Shown: positions 1 through 7,989 of the stretch, piece after piece
Numbering within the stretch: position 1 is the first letter of the stretch
Layout of the letters: each line of letters begins with the position of its first letter
Source: CAZSAT01 sp964604675
Lineage (GTDB): Bacteria; Myxococcota_A; UBA796; CAJQPC01
Reading direction: 5' to 3'
Length of the DNA: 64,000 bases
Assembly (NCBI GenBank): GCA_964604675.1
Contig: CAZSAT010000001.1
Coordinates: forward strand, 62,001-126,000
Notes under the pieces: generated by a model
Told to the model about the DNA's origin: nothing
What the model saw: the letters and a program-made list of their open reading frames with translations, nothing else
Databases searched by the model: none
Program-made: the position numbers and the translations under genes

Positions 1-2
1 TC

Positions 3-281
3 TACGAGCGCATCGCGCGAGAGGCGGGCTACGGGTTGGCGTGGGGCATCGCCCAGCGGCTGAAGCGCGGCCTCGCCGACCCCGGCCTGCCGGGCGTGTA
101 CGCCAAGGATGTCGTCTACTACCTGGGGCAGCGCAAGGTCCGCGAGTGGCTCGCTGCGGGCCACCCGGTGGCGCACCTCTACGTGGGCAAGGTCGGCGTG
201 GACGACCCGATCCAGCAGTGGATGGCCGAGGGCTGGCTCACACCCCAGCCGGTGCCTGCGCTGTTCACGGCGGACGCGTAG
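3..281 (+). CDS. DUF1704/MATCAP-like tyrosine-glutamate carboxypeptidase family protein, C-terminal part
   Basis: Open from the left window edge, so only the last 92 residues are seen. The segment 'VYAKDVVYYLGQRKV' followed by 'HLYVGKVGVDDPIQQW' and a closing G-W-L-T-P resembles the C-terminal part of the DUF1704 ('flavohemoglobin expression-modulating QEGLA motif') family. There a KD-x-VY-x-x-G helix is followed by an L-x-V-G-K-V-x-x-D strand. The catalytic zinc motif would lie upstream and is outside the window, so activity cannot be judged. It converges with the NifU-like gene 14 bases downstream. Family call rests on remembered motifs; moderately sure. Confidence 0.5.
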   Translation, partial: YERIAREAGYGLAWGIAQRLKRGLADPGLPGVYAKDVVYYLGQRKVREWLAAGHPVAHLYVGKVGVDDPIQQWMAEGWLTPQPVPALFTADA

Positions 282-295
282 CCACCCGCGAAGCG

Positions 296-835
296 CTACC
301 CGTCGATCTGGATGAGGTCCTTCATCTGCGGGAACTCTTCGCGCAGCAGCGCTTCCACGCCCATCTTCATCGTCATGATCGAGCTGGGACAGGTCGAGCA
401 TGCGCCTTGCAGCTTCACGTGGATGTCGAAGCCCTCGATCTTCAGGAGCGAGATGTCGCCACCGTCCATCTGGAGGGCCGGCCGCACCATCTCGTCCAGG
501 ATCTCCTGGACCTCTTCGAAGAGGATCGGCGGTCCCACCGTGTCGTCGGCAGACGCCGCCTCTGGGCCGCCGGACTCGGCCACGGCGGCCTCGGCCTCGG
601 CGGCGGCCTCGACGGAAGCTTCCGCAGCGGGAGCCTCCTCCACGGCGACCTCCTCGGCAGCGGCCTCCACCGGGGCGGCCTCCACAGGTGCGACGTCCTC
701 GGCGCTCACCGGATCCTCGTGGGGCGCAGCGGCCGCCGCATAGACCGGGGCGCTCGGGCTGGCCGGACGAGCGGGAGGCGGCTTCTCGCGACCGAGCACC
801 TTCTTCAGGCCGCGCTTCAGGGTGGAGCGGATCAT
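296..835 (-). CDS. NifU C-terminal-domain Fe-S scaffold protein with Ala/Glu-rich linker
   Basis: A 179-residue protein with two parts. Residues 1-20 are basic, and residues 20-100 are a low-complexity linker rich in Ala, Glu, Val and Pro. From about residue 105 follows a NifU-like (Nfu) domain with 'ILDEMVRPALQMDGGDI' and the cluster-binding C-S-T-C pair at residues 146/149. Nfu domains assemble or carry Fe-S clusters for target proteins; the role here is inferred from that family. The long acidic linker is unusual for Nfu proteins. Start chosen at the ATG preceded by GGAG 8 bases upstream, although the frame stays open further up. Confidence 0.85.
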   Translation of the reverse strand: MIRSTLKRGLKKVLGREKPPPARPASPSAPVYAAAAAPHEDPVSAEDVAPVEAAPVEAAAEEVAVEEAPAAEASVEAAAEAEAAVAESGGPEAASADDTVGPPILFEEVQEILDEMVRPALQMDGGDISLLKIEGFDIHVKLQGACSTCPSSIMTMKMGVEALLREEFPQMKDLIQIDG

Positions 836-917
836 GGCGTGACTCCGTAAGACGAGGGAGATCGGCAACATAGCCGCATCCGGGCTCGAGGCGACCCCCT
901 GCCCGCTCCCGCTGTAG

Positions 918-1472
918 TCAGCGCTGCAGCGCGGCCGCCAGCTGGGCCATCGCGTCGCTGCCCGTTCGCATGTGGGCGCGCGGCAGCACCCAGTCCGGCA
1001 CGTCGCCCTCGAGCTCCGCCTGCCACGTGAAGTGGACCTCGGTGCCCTCCCCCGCAGGGACGAGCTCCCAGGCCCCCGCATACCGTGGCAGCCACACCGC
1101 CCCGGTGTCGTTCTGGTGCTCCACAGGCTGCCAGTCGACCGCGACGACACCGGCCATCGCCTCGACCTCGAAGCGCGCCGCGTGGGCTCTGGGGGCCAGC
1201 GGAAACGGCATCTGAAGCGTCATCTGCACGACGTCGTCGTCGAGCACGGTCACCGCTTCGATGCGTTCGAACACCTCGGCGTAGCGCTCGAAATCGGTCA
1301 GCTGTTCGACCACGGCGTCCACCGGGGCGTCGACGCGGCCGACCGCTCGGCACCAGGGCTCTCCGGCCGCCCAGGTGCACCCAATCCACACCTCATCGTC
1401 GCGAAGGACCTGCCAGCCAGAGAGAGCAGGCACGGCCTGGACCGTGCTGACCATGAGCCAAGTTGCAATCAT
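918..1472 (-). CDS. START/SRPBCC-like lipid-binding-fold protein, probably exported
   Basis: About 184 residues from the chosen ATG. The N-terminus MIATWLMVSTVQAVPALS looks like a signal peptide. The rest has the START-domain pattern: 'EPWCRAVGRVDAPVDAVV', then D-F-x-R-Y-x-E-V-F, a long central strand region and a C-terminal helix (residues ~165-184). START-like domains bind lipids or hydrophobic ligands in a deep cavity, and similar proteins are common in Myxococcota. A GTG at 1517 would add 15 residues of basic N-terminus; the ATG places the hydrophobic segment at the very N-terminus. It is divergent from the Nudix gene at 1563. Confidence 0.6.
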   Translation of the reverse strand: MIATWLMVSTVQAVPALSGWQVLRDDEVWIGCTWAAGEPWCRAVGRVDAPVDAVVEQLTDFERYAEVFERIEAVTVLDDDVVQMTLQMPFPLAPRAHAARFEVEAMAGVVAVDWQPVEHQNDTGAVWLPRYAGAWELVPAGEGTEVHFTWQAELEGDVPDWVLPRAHMRTGSDAMAQLAAALQR

Positions 1473-1548
1473 CGATGCCCGTCGTCCCGAAGCCGGAAGC
1501 CACCTTAGACGTCGCACGAGGGGGTTGTCAGAGGCCGGGCCCGGCTGC

Positions 1549-1554
1549 TACAAA
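1549..1554 (+). promoter_or_regulatory. Putative -10 (TACAAA) for the Nudix gene, leaderless-type spacing
   Basis: TACAAA ends 8 bases before the ATG at 1563. A TTGTCA hexamer lies 18 bases upstream at 1525-1530. If this promoter is used, transcription would begin at or within a base or two of the start codon. Confidence 0.45.
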
Positions 1555-1562
1555 GCCGGCCC

Positions 1563-1967
1563 ATGCCCGAGTTGCCACACATCCGTGTCGTCACGGCCGA
1601 GATCGAGCGGGACGGTCACTACCTCATCACCCAGCGCCCCCCCAGGGCGGTGCTGCCGCTCCTCTGGGAGTTCCCGGGCGGCAAGGTGGAGGCCGGCGAG
1701 AACGATCGGGAAGCCCTCCAGCGCGAGCTGCAGGAACGCTTCGGGCTGAGCGGCACGATCGGCGCCCTGCGGCAGGAGATCCACCACACCTACGAGCGCT
1801 ACACCCTCGACATGCTGGTGTACCGGGTGGAGCTGCACGAAGGCGAGATCCCCCACCGCGGCAAGGTGCACGACCACCGCTGGGTCGCACCGGAGCAGTT
1901 CGGCGACTACCGCTTCCCCGGCGCCGACCAGCAGACCGTCGACACCCTGCTCGGCCAGAGCGCGTGA
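1563..1967 (+). CDS. Nudix hydrolase (MutT/CTP-pyrophosphohydrolase-like) with altered Nudix box
   Basis: A 134-residue single-domain Nudix protein, close to MutT in length. 'LLWEFPGGKVEAGE' is the usual entry into the Nudix box. The box reads G40-x5-E46-x7-R54-E55-L-x-E58-R59-x-G61, so the second Glu of the canonical R-E-U-x-E-E-x-G-U is Arg59. In MutT the equivalent Glu is a metal ligand, so catalysis may be altered. The downstream 'HDHRWVAPEQFGDYRFPGAD' is typical of MutT-like CTP/8-oxo-dGTP hydrolases. Its stop overlaps the GTG of the M23 peptidase gene, implying co-translation. Confidence 0.85.
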   Translation: MPELPHIRVVTAEIERDGHYLITQRPPRAVLPLLWEFPGGKVEAGENDREALQRELQERFGLSGTIGALRQEIHHTYERYTLDMLVYRVELHEGEIPHRGKVHDHRWVAPEQFGDYRFPGADQQTVDTLLGQSA

Positions 1968-2641
1968 TCTGGCTGGCCTGCGTCGGTGCTCCGGGCACCC
2001 CGCCGGCCGACACCGAGGCGCCCGCCGTGGAGCGTGGCGCCGAACAGTTCGCGCTGCCTCTCGCAGAGCCCGAGCAGCTCGACACGCTCGTGGGGTTCGA
2101 CCACGACCCGGCCGTGCACGAGGGCGCGGAGCAGCTGATCTGCCTGGACTACCTCGAGCGCCCGTGGCCCCATTGCTACGACGAGCACGACGGCAGCGAC
2201 TACCTGCTCACCGGCTCCTGGGACGCCATGGACGCTGGCAGCGTCGAGGTCCTCGCCGCCGCCGACGGTGTGGTCGTGAGCATCGAGGACGGTCACTACG
2301 ACCGCTGCCATGGCGACCCGGTGACCCTCGAGGTGAGCTGTGACGGGCACTCCGGCATCGCGAACCATGTGATCCTCGAGCACCAGAGCGGCACCCGAAG
2401 CCTCTACTGGCACCTGATGAAGGACTCGGTGGCGGTGGCCGTCGGCGACACGGTCTCGTGCGGACGGGTGTTGGGCAAGGTCGGGTCGAGCGGCAACTCC
2501 AGCCAGCCTCACCTGCACTTCGAGGTGCAGACCGCCGATCAGGAAGCCTTCGATCCCTACGCAGGCCCCCTGTCCCAGGAGGCCACGTGGTGGCGGGAAC
2601 AGGGCCAGGAAGACGCGCTCCCCGACGGCGGCTGTCCCTGA
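1964..2641 (+). CDS. M23 family metallopeptidase, lipoprotein
   Basis: 225 residues from a GTG that overlaps the Nudix stop (GTGA). Residues 1-6 (V-I-W-L-A-C) give a very short lipobox with Cys6. The LytM/M23 fold is seen as H75-D-G-S-D79 (first zinc ligands), an A-A-x-D-G-V-V-V-S strand, and H183-L-H185-F-E (second zinc motif). All four catalytic elements are present, so an active peptidoglycan endopeptidase at the envelope is likely. Extra cysteines (60, 71 and in the 'RCHGD'/'VSCDG' loops) suggest disulphides in the periplasm. An in-frame extension upstream exists but would run through the Nudix gene. Confidence 0.8.
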   Translation: MIWLACVGAPGTPPADTEAPAVERGAEQFALPLAEPEQLDTLVGFDHDPAVHEGAEQLICLDYLERPWPHCYDEHDGSDYLLTGSWDAMDAGSVEVLAAADGVVVSIEDGHYDRCHGDPVTLEVSCDGHSGIANHVILEHQSGTRSLYWHLMKDSVAVAVGDTVSCGRVLGKVGSSGNSSQPHLHFEVQTADQEAFDPYAGPLSQEATWWREQGQEDALPDGGCP

Positions 2642-2707
2642 TCCTCAACCCCTCCGGAGATGATCCGTTGGGACAGGTGGCTGCGACTCGGGCGAGGAGA
2701 CATCACC

Positions 2708-3016
2708 GTGCACTCCACGAAGGATCCCTACCTCGAGCTGCTGCGTGCGTTCGCCGATTGGGCCGACGAGCAGGTCGACGTGGTCCGAGACGATGCGGCC
2801 GTGCGCGACCTGGACGGCGTGGCCGAAGGCGCGCGCGTGCTCGCCGTCACCGCCGAGCGCCTGGAGATGGGTCCGCTTGCCGAGCGGGCTCGCGCCTTGC
2901 AGCTGCGAGCGACCTCACAACGGGCCTTTGAGCTGGACGGAGCGTGTTCTATGCTCCAGGACGAGTTGACACACTTGCGCGTCCTGCTCGATCACCTGGG
3001 GTCCGCCGCCGCATGA
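2708..3016 (+). CDS. Small helical protein, possibly a degenerate Hpt domain
   Basis: 102 residues, wholly helical by composition. Start chosen at the GTG with GAGGAG 8-9 bases upstream; an ATG at 2660 is in frame but has its GGAG directly abutting. The segment 'LDGVAEGARVLAVTAERLEM' followed by 'PLAERARALQ' has the spacing of a histidine phosphotransfer helix pair (normally A-H-x-L-K-G), but the phospho-accepting His is Arg. It sits 37 bases upstream of a response-regulator diguanylate cyclase, which fits a phosphorelay-related role. The Hpt reading is inference from pattern only. Confidence 0.5.
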   Translation: MHSTKDPYLELLRAFADWADEQVDVVRDDAAVRDLDGVAEGARVLAVTAERLEMGPLAERARALQLRATSQRAFELDGACSMLQDELTHLRVLLDHLGSAAA

Positions 3017-3053
3017 AGCGGGGCGCCTGCCGGGAGCCCGTCTGAACCTTCCC

Positions 3054-3989
3054 GTGCTCATCGCCGACGACGACTACGATGCGCGCAGCATCCTGTGCGC
3101 GGTGCTGGAGTCGTGGGGCTACCAGCCGATCGCCGCGCGCGACGGCGACGAGGCCCTGGCACGCCTGCTCGAGCCCAACGGCCCCACGCTGGCCCTGGTG
3201 GACTGGATGATGCCCGGGCTCGACGGCGTCGACGTGATCCAGAAGCTCAGGGCCCTGCGGCCCGAGCCCTACACCTACGTGATCCTCCTGACCGCTCGCG
3301 CCCTCCGGCGCGATGTGTTGCAGGGGCTCGAAGCCGGTGCCGACGACTACCTGGTCAAGCCCTACGACCAGCTCGAGCTGCGCACGCGGATGCAGGTCGG
3401 CGTGCGCGTCGTGAAGGCCCAGGCCGCGGTCATCGAAGCACGGGAACAGCTCCGTGAGCAGGCGAAGCGCGACCCCCTCACGGGCCTGCACAACCGCACG
3501 GCGGTCATGGAGCGCCTCGAGCTGGAGCTCAACCGCTCGAAGCGCACGGGCTGCCCCGTGTCGGTCCTCCTGATCGACCTCGACCACTTCAAGGCGGTCA
3601 ACGACCAGCACGGCCACCTCGTCGGCGACGAGGTCCTCCGGGGCGTCGCCCAGCGCATGGCCGCCGCCGTGCGCAGCTACGACATGGTCGGTCGCTACGG
3701 TGGTGAGGAGTTCCTCGTCGTGCTCCCCGACACCCCGCTCCTGGACGGTCGGCGCCTGTCCGAGCGCTTGCTCGAGGCCGTGTCGGACCCGACCGCCACA
3801 GACGAAGGACCGATGAGGCTCTCGGCGAGCATCGGCCTCGCCTCGACCGAGGGCTGGGGCGAGGATCTCTCCCTCGAAGACCTGATCCGGGCGGCCGACG
3901 CGGCGATGTACCACGCGAAGGACGCCGGGCGCGGGCGGATCGAGGTGAGCCCCACCCCGGACACCCCGAAGGTGGTTCAGCTCAGCTGA
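3054..3989 (+). CDS. Response-regulator diguanylate cyclase (REC-GGDEF)
   Basis: 311 residues. Residues 1-120 form a receiver domain with the acidic D-D-D cluster, phospho-acceptor Asp in 'LALVDWMMPG' (about residue 49), Thr in 'ILLTA' and the conserved Lys in 'LVKPYD'. A helical linker follows, then a GGDEF domain from about residue 140 ('RDPLTGLHNR') with an active-site G-G-E-E-F. R-S-Y-D precedes it by five residues, so the inhibitory c-di-GMP I-site appears intact. It should make c-di-GMP when phosphorylated, under product feedback. Start is GTG; a CTG 12 bases upstream behind GGGAG is an alternative. It overlaps the sfsA tail by 13 bases. Confidence 0.92.
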   Translation: MLIADDDYDARSILCAVLESWGYQPIAARDGDEALARLLEPNGPTLALVDWMMPGLDGVDVIQKLRALRPEPYTYVILLTARALRRDVLQGLEAGADDYLVKPYDQLELRTRMQVGVRVVKAQAAVIEAREQLREQAKRDPLTGLHNRTAVMERLELELNRSKRTGCPVSVLLIDLDHFKAVNDQHGHLVGDEVLRGVAQRMAAAVRSYDMVGRYGGEEFLVVLPDTPLLDGRRLSERLLEAVSDPTATDEGPMRLSASIGLASTEGWGEDLSLEDLIRAADAAMYHAKDAGRGRIEVSPTPDTPKVVQLS

Positions 3990-4654
3990 ACGGGCACGGT
4001 GCCCACCACCTGCATGCCCTGGGTGTCGATGGCTGTCCTGAGACCGATCACGCCCACGCCCGCGCTCGCCGCTCGCCGGAGGGCCACCCCGTAGGCCGGG
4101 TCGACCGCGTCGGCCGGGCGGATGCAGTCGGCGTCATCGCGCCCCAGCAAGAAGATCAAGGTGGCGGGTGTCCCGCCCTCGCACAGCGCCCGGAGCTCAG
4201 CCAGGTGCTTTCGGCCGCGCTCGGTGGGTGCATCGGGGAAGGAGGCCACACGGGGCGCCGCGAGCAGGGTCACGCTCTTCACCTCGACAAACCCGTCGCC
4301 CACCCGGAAGTCGAGCCGGCTGTCGCCGACCTTCACCTCGGGCTTGACCTCACCCGCCAGTCCAGGCACCTGCCCCGACCGCAGCGCCTCCTCGACCACG
4401 CGGTTCGCACGCGCCGTGTTGATCAGGATGGTGGCGTCCCCCACCTCGGCCAGCTCCCAGGACCACAGGAGCTTCCGCTTCGTGCCGGGATGGTGCGACA
4501 GCCAGATCCGACCGCCCTCCTCGAGGCAGCTCGTCATGCGGCCCGGGTTGGCGCAGTGGACCGTCACCTCGGTGCCGTCAACAAAGCGCACGTCGGCGAG
4601 GAAGCGCTTGTAGCGTCGCAGCAGCACCGCCTCGTGCAGGGGTGGAAAGGTCAT
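3977..4654 (-). CDS. sfsA: SfsA family protein (sugar fermentation stimulation / nucleic-acid-binding nuclease family)
   Basis: 225 residues, near the usual ~230. Typical SfsA blocks are present: 'RRYKRFLADV', 'VHCANPGRMTSCLEEGG', an N-T-x-x-A-N-R-V-V-E-E-A motif, 'GDSRLDFRV' and 'VEVKSVTL', then a P-D-A-x-T-x-R-G-x-K-H-L helix. The D-F...E-V-K arrangement is like a PD-(D/E)xK nuclease core. In E. coli SfsA binds DNA and affects maltose metabolism; the physiological role here is unknown. Last gene of a four-gene minus-strand operon; its ATG overlaps the phosphoesterase stop (ATGA). Confidence 0.92.
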   Translation of the reverse strand: MTFPPLHEAVLLRRYKRFLADVRFVDGTEVTVHCANPGRMTSCLEEGGRIWLSHHPGTKRKLLWSWELAEVGDATILINTARANRVVEEALRSGQVPGLAGEVKPEVKVGDSRLDFRVGDGFVEVKSVTLLAAPRVASFPDAPTERGRKHLAELRALCEGGTPATLIFLLGRDDADCIRPADAVDPAYGVALRRAASAGVGVIGLRTAIDTQGMQVVGTVPVQLS

Positions 4655-5364
4655 CGGGCACGTCCCAGCATCGTTCGAGCGCCCGAGACCAGGTCCACGT
4701 GCCACACCGAGTCGTGTGTGGCCGTGCGCTGCAGGAAGCCCACCTGCGGTGCACCCCAGGGGCGTCCCAGTCCACCGGCGTTCAGGCAGAGGCACTGCCC
4801 GATCTGCTCCACGCCCCCCGACTCGTGGATGTGACCACACACCAGGAAGCCCGACAGGCGCTCGGCGAGCTCCCGCACCGCGACGCTTCCCACGTGCACG
4901 TCCTGGCCCTTCAACACGTCGAGGGTGCAGTCCGACGGGGGAGCATGGCTCAGCAACACGTCGTGCGGAGGGAGGACACGGCGACGCACCTCGTCCTCGC
5001 CCCACTCGTAGGGGAAGCCGAACCGCGCCGGACCGCCACCGCCCAGCCCCGCCACGGTGAGGCCCGCAAGCACGGCCGAGCGTCCGTCCACGTTTCGCTC
5101 CCCGACGAGGTCCGGGAGATCGTGGTTGCCGGGCACCCAGAGGTAGGGACGACCGCGCGCTTCGACGCGCTCCCAGAGCTCTTCGAGCGAGCGCAGGTAG
5201 GCGGCCCTGCGCGCGAAGTCACGAACCGGAGCGCGCCCCAAGGCCGGATCCCCCAGGTCACCGACGAGCAGCACGCCGTCGGGGTCCTCGGCGTCGATCG
5301 CGTCGAGCACGGTGGCGAGGTGCGCCCAGTGCGCATGCACGTCGCCGATCACGGCCAGGGTCAC
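4651..5364 (-). CDS. Calcineurin-like metallophosphoesterase
   Basis: 237 residues. All signature blocks of the metallophosphoesterase fold are visible: G-D-V-H at the N-terminus, V-G-D-L-G-D, V-P-G-N-H-D, L-S-H-A-P and C-G-H-I-H. A binuclear metal site is therefore likely. The substrate is unknown. Start is a GTG whose bases overlap the stop of the PH-domain gene (GTGA); the open frame reaches further upstream but only through the neighbouring gene. Sits in an operon with two PH-domain membrane proteins and sfsA. Confidence 0.88.
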   Translation of the reverse strand: MTLAVIGDVHAHWAHLATVLDAIDAEDPDGVLLVGDLGDPALGRAPVRDFARRAAYLRSLEELWERVEARGRPYLWVPGNHDLPDLVGERNVDGRSAVLAGLTVAGLGGGGPARFGFPYEWGEDEVRRRVLPPHDVLLSHAPPSDCTLDVLKGQDVHVGSVAVRELAERLSGFLVCGHIHESGGVEQIGQCLCLNAGGLGRPWGAPQVGFLQRTATHDSVWHVDLVSGARTMLGRAR

Positions 5365-6782
5365 GCCGGACACAGCTCGTCCATCACGGCCCGCGCGTCG
5401 TGGGTGGCCAGGTCCGGCAGCAACACCTGCGCGCCGGCCACGCGCACCAGCACACGCCCGAGGCCAGCCAACCGAAGCACCGGCCCCTGCACCAGGTGCA
5501 CGGCCTGGAGCTTGTCGCGGGGCACGACCCAGGTGTGGCGACGCCAGAAGCCTCGCCGAGCGATCAGCGCGTCGTCGGTGAGCATCCAGCCCTGGTAGCG
5601 CCAGTCCAACCAGGCCGCGAGCCAGAGCACCGGCAGGAGGCTCAGCACCACGCCTGCCACCACCACACCGCCGGTCAGCGCGACGGCGCTGAACAGCAGG
5701 TGGCGCGCGGTGAGCTGGATCAGGGTCCGCCAGAGCGCACGCCGGTGGGCGGGACGGAGCTCCTGGCTCCACGGGTCGAAGCCCGGATCGGGCACGGCGC
5801 GTCTGCTCATGGCGAAGAGCCGCGGGCGCTGCACGACCGGTACGGTCAACTCCGGCGCCCTCACGCCGCCCTCCCCGACCTCCCCGATGCCCGCGGTCTC
5901 GACCTGCACCGTGCCGAAGCCCATGAGCCGTCGCGGCAGGGTCTCCTCGACGTGCACCAGCTGCACCTTGCGGAGAGGGATCTCGACCTTCCGACGGGTG
6001 AGCAGACCCTCTTCGCTGGCGAGCTCCTCACCGCTCTGATGCAGCCGGTAGTCGTGGTGCCGGAGCAGCGTGAGCAGCGCCGAGATGGCGGCCGCCAGCG
6101 CCAAGGTCATCAGCACCAGGCCGGCGATCTGGGTGCCCTCTGCGCGCAGCGCGGCGCGCTCGGCGGCCATCGGGTCCAGCACGCTCGCCACCTCGTAGGC
6201 GCCGGCGAGCAACAGCCCCGCCATGCCGGCGCGGTGGGACGTCAGCCCGTAGGCGAGCAGCTCCAACGTACCCAGCCGAGCCACGGGCTCCTTCTCGGTG
6301 GCGTCGTCGTCTACCGGCTCGCGCCCGCGGGCGGCGTCGACCCGTGCCATCAGGTCGGCCGCCTGCTGCTCGGACAACGCCGAGAGCAGCCCCTCGGTGC
6401 GCAGCGCGCCGGCGGTCTCGAGCCGCACCTCGACGAGCCCGGCCAGCTTGTGGAACGGGTTCCGGAGCATCTCGGCGTTCTGGATCCGGCTGGCGTCGAT
6501 GGCGCGGGCCTCGCGGTTGAGCAGGCCCTGTCGGATCTCGAGCCGGTCCTCGACCACGCGGTAGCGCAGGGTCAGGTAGTGAACGATCGTGGACGCCGCG
6601 CCGCTCACCAGGAAGAAGAGCAGGAACACCGCGTCCTCGGGACGCACTCCCACGCCGCCCCCGCCGACCACGGCCAGCAGCACCAGCGGCCAGAGCGACC
6701 ACAGCGTGCGCCAGGTCCGCGGCACCAGGTTCACCCAGAGCGAGGCCGGGTGGAGCCGCTTCCAGGCGACCTCCTCAGACAC
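5361..6782 (-). CDS. Bacterial PH-domain (bPH_2, YdbT-like) membrane protein
   Basis: 473 residues from a GTG start. A pair of membrane segments near residues 25-65 is followed by a first bPH_2 domain ('YRVVEDRLEIRQGLLNREAR' and 'SRIQNAEMLRNPFHKL'). A second membrane pair and bPH_2 domain follow ('LLTRRKVEIPLRKVQLVHVE'), then a third at the C-terminus ('LIARRGFWRRHTWVVPRDKL'). This triple membrane-plus-PH layout is that of YdbT. Its start overlaps the stop of the upstream YdbS-like gene by 8 bases; ydbS/ydbT pairs are commonly adjacent. Function probably envelope-related but unproven. Confidence 0.88.
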   Translation of the reverse strand: MSEEVAWKRLHPASLWVNLVPRTWRTLWSLWPLVLLAVVGGGGVGVRPEDAVFLLFFLVSGAASTIVHYLTLRYRVVEDRLEIRQGLLNREARAIDASRIQNAEMLRNPFHKLAGLVEVRLETAGALRTEGLLSALSEQQAADLMARVDAARGREPVDDDATEKEPVARLGTLELLAYGLTSHRAGMAGLLLAGAYEVASVLDPMAAERAALRAEGTQIAGLVLMTLALAAAISALLTLLRHHDYRLHQSGEELASEEGLLTRRKVEIPLRKVQLVHVEETLPRRLMGFGTVQVETAGIGEVGEGGVRAPELTVPVVQRPRLFAMSRRAVPDPGFDPWSQELRPAHRRALWRTLIQLTARHLLFSAVALTGGVVVAGVVLSLLPVLWLAAWLDWRYQGWMLTDDALIARRGFWRRHTWVVPRDKLQAVHLVQGPVLRLAGLGRVLVRVAGAQVLLPDLATHDARAVMDELCPA

Positions 6783-7242
6783 CGTCGTCTTCGCCCCGAC
6801 GCGCGAGGGTGTCGCGCAGGGCCTCCGCGCGCGGTGTGTCCAGGCCAGGGATGGAGCCCTCTGCAGAGAAGCCCGACGCCGTGAACACGAGCACCCGGGA
6901 CAAGCCGAGCATGCGCTCCAGCGGCCCCTGCCGGGTCTCGACGTGCTGGATGCGGCTGACGGGGATCGACGTTCGGCGCCGGTACAGCACGCCGCGCTGC
7001 ACCAGCAGGTCGTGCTCCCGCAGCGCGAAGCCGAAGTGGCGCCACGAGAGGCTCGGCCAGGCGAGCCCCATCAAGAGCACCAGCGCGAGCGGGCCGCCGG
7101 CGACCAGCACGCCCGCCGCCGTGCCTCCGAGACCCGCCACACCCACGCCGGCGAAGGCCGCGATCGGCGTCCAGAAGAGCAGGGTCCGGATCAGGGAGCC
7201 GAAGCGCCACAGCCAGATCACGCGGGGGGAGAGCTGCTCCAT
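6775..7242 (-). CDS. Bacterial PH-domain (bPH_2, YdbS-like) membrane protein
   Basis: 155 residues with two membrane segments (about residues 17-65) followed by one bPH_2 domain containing 'LREHDLLVQRGVLYRRRTSI' and 'SRIQHVETRQGPLERMLGL'. This is the YdbS partner of the adjacent YdbT-like protein. First gene of the minus-strand operon running down to sfsA. No Shine-Dalgarno is visible before the ATG; instead a TAGGCT hexamer ends 6 bases upstream, suggesting a leaderless mRNA. Confidence 0.88.
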   Translation of the reverse strand: MEQLSPRVIWLWRFGSLIRTLLFWTPIAAFAGVGVAGLGGTAAGVLVAGGPLALVLLMGLAWPSLSWRHFGFALREHDLLVQRGVLYRRRTSIPVSRIQHVETRQGPLERMLGLSRVLVFTASGFSAEGSIPGLDTPRAEALRDTLARRGEDDGV

Positions 7243-7248
7243 CGCGGC

Positions 7249-7254
7249 AGCCTA
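7249..7254 (-). promoter_or_regulatory. Putative -10 (TAGGCT) of the PH-domain/sfsA operon, leaderless-type spacing
   Basis: On the minus strand TAGGCT ends 6 bases before the ATG at 7242. No purine-rich ribosome site lies between. No good -35 is seen. Confidence 0.45.
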
Positions 7255-7346
7255 ATCACTGCGAGCCGGACCACCACCCACAGCACCGCATCTGGTATCA
7301 ACCTCGTGCACCACCACCGCGGCATCGAAGGCCGCAGGAGAAGCTC

Positions 7347-7943
7347 ATGGGTCGTCGACCAGGAGGCGGCGGACGCCGTCCTTCCCGCCCTGCACGTCGG
7401 CGTCCGAAGGCAGGCGGCGGCCCCAGGAGGCGTCCCGGAGGCGGCGCTGGCCGCAAGCACGGTCCCGGCGGCGGTCGGGCACGGCGTGCGCGGCACCATC
7501 GTCCGATGCGTGGCGCCCGGGCGCATCCCAGGTACCGCCGCTTCTACACCCCGTACTACTTCATCCCCGTGGTCGGCACGCCGGGACCGCGCGACAAGAC
7601 CACCGCCATCGTGCTCTGCCTGCTCGGCCTGGTCGGCTTCGCCGGCCTCCACCGGCTCTACGTCGGCAAGGGCGTCACCGGTGTGGTCTGGTTCCTCACC
7701 GGCGGCTTCTGCGGGCTGGGCACGCTGATCGACCTCTTCGTGATCGGCGGCATGGTCGACGACTACAACGAGGCCTGGACCTCCTACGAGGCGGAGCCCG
7801 ACGAGGAGGCGGCCGGCGACGGCGAGAAGGTCGTGGTCAGGGAGACCGTGAAGGAGATCGTGAAGGTGAAGTGCACCCACTGCGGCACCCTGAACGACCA
7901 CACCTCGGGCGACTGCAGCGGCTGCGGCGCACCGCTCGGCTGA
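7347..7943 (+). CDS. TM2-domain membrane protein with basic N-terminus and C-terminal zinc ribbon
   Basis: 198 residues. Residues 1-65 are extremely Arg/Gly/Pro-rich and probably disordered. A TM2 domain follows with two membrane helices and the family signature 'GFAGLHRLYVGK' joined to 'WFLTGGFCGLGTLIDL'. The C-terminus carries C-T-H-C...C-S-G-C, a zinc-ribbon knuckle pair. An AGGAG lies 6 bases before the ATG. TM2 proteins have no single known function; this combination resembles membrane proteins predicted to touch nucleic acid or protein partners through the ribbon. Converges with the glycosyltransferase gene across a hairpin. Confidence 0.85.
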   Translation: MGRRPGGGGRRPSRPARRRPKAGGGPRRRPGGGAGRKHGPGGGRARRARHHRPMRGARAHPRYRRFYTPYYFIPVVGTPGPRDKTTAIVLCLLGLVGFAGLHRLYVGKGVTGVVWFLTGGFCGLGTLIDLFVIGGMVDDYNEAWTSYEAEPDEEAAGDGEKVVVRETVKEIVKVKCTHCGTLNDHTSGDCSGCGAPLG

Positions 7944-7955
7944 CCGGACGCCGAG

Positions 7956-7987
7956 GGCGTCCCGGGCCTGTGGACTCGGGACGGCCC
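7956..7987. terminator. Hairpin between convergent genes, probable bidirectional terminator
   Basis: CGTCCCG (7958-7964) pairs with CGGGACG (7977-7983), flanked by GGC/GCC, with a 12-base loop. It lies in the 46-base gap between the stops of the TM2 and glycosyltransferase genes. No strong U-tract is present. Confidence 0.5.
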
Positions 7988-7989
7988 CC

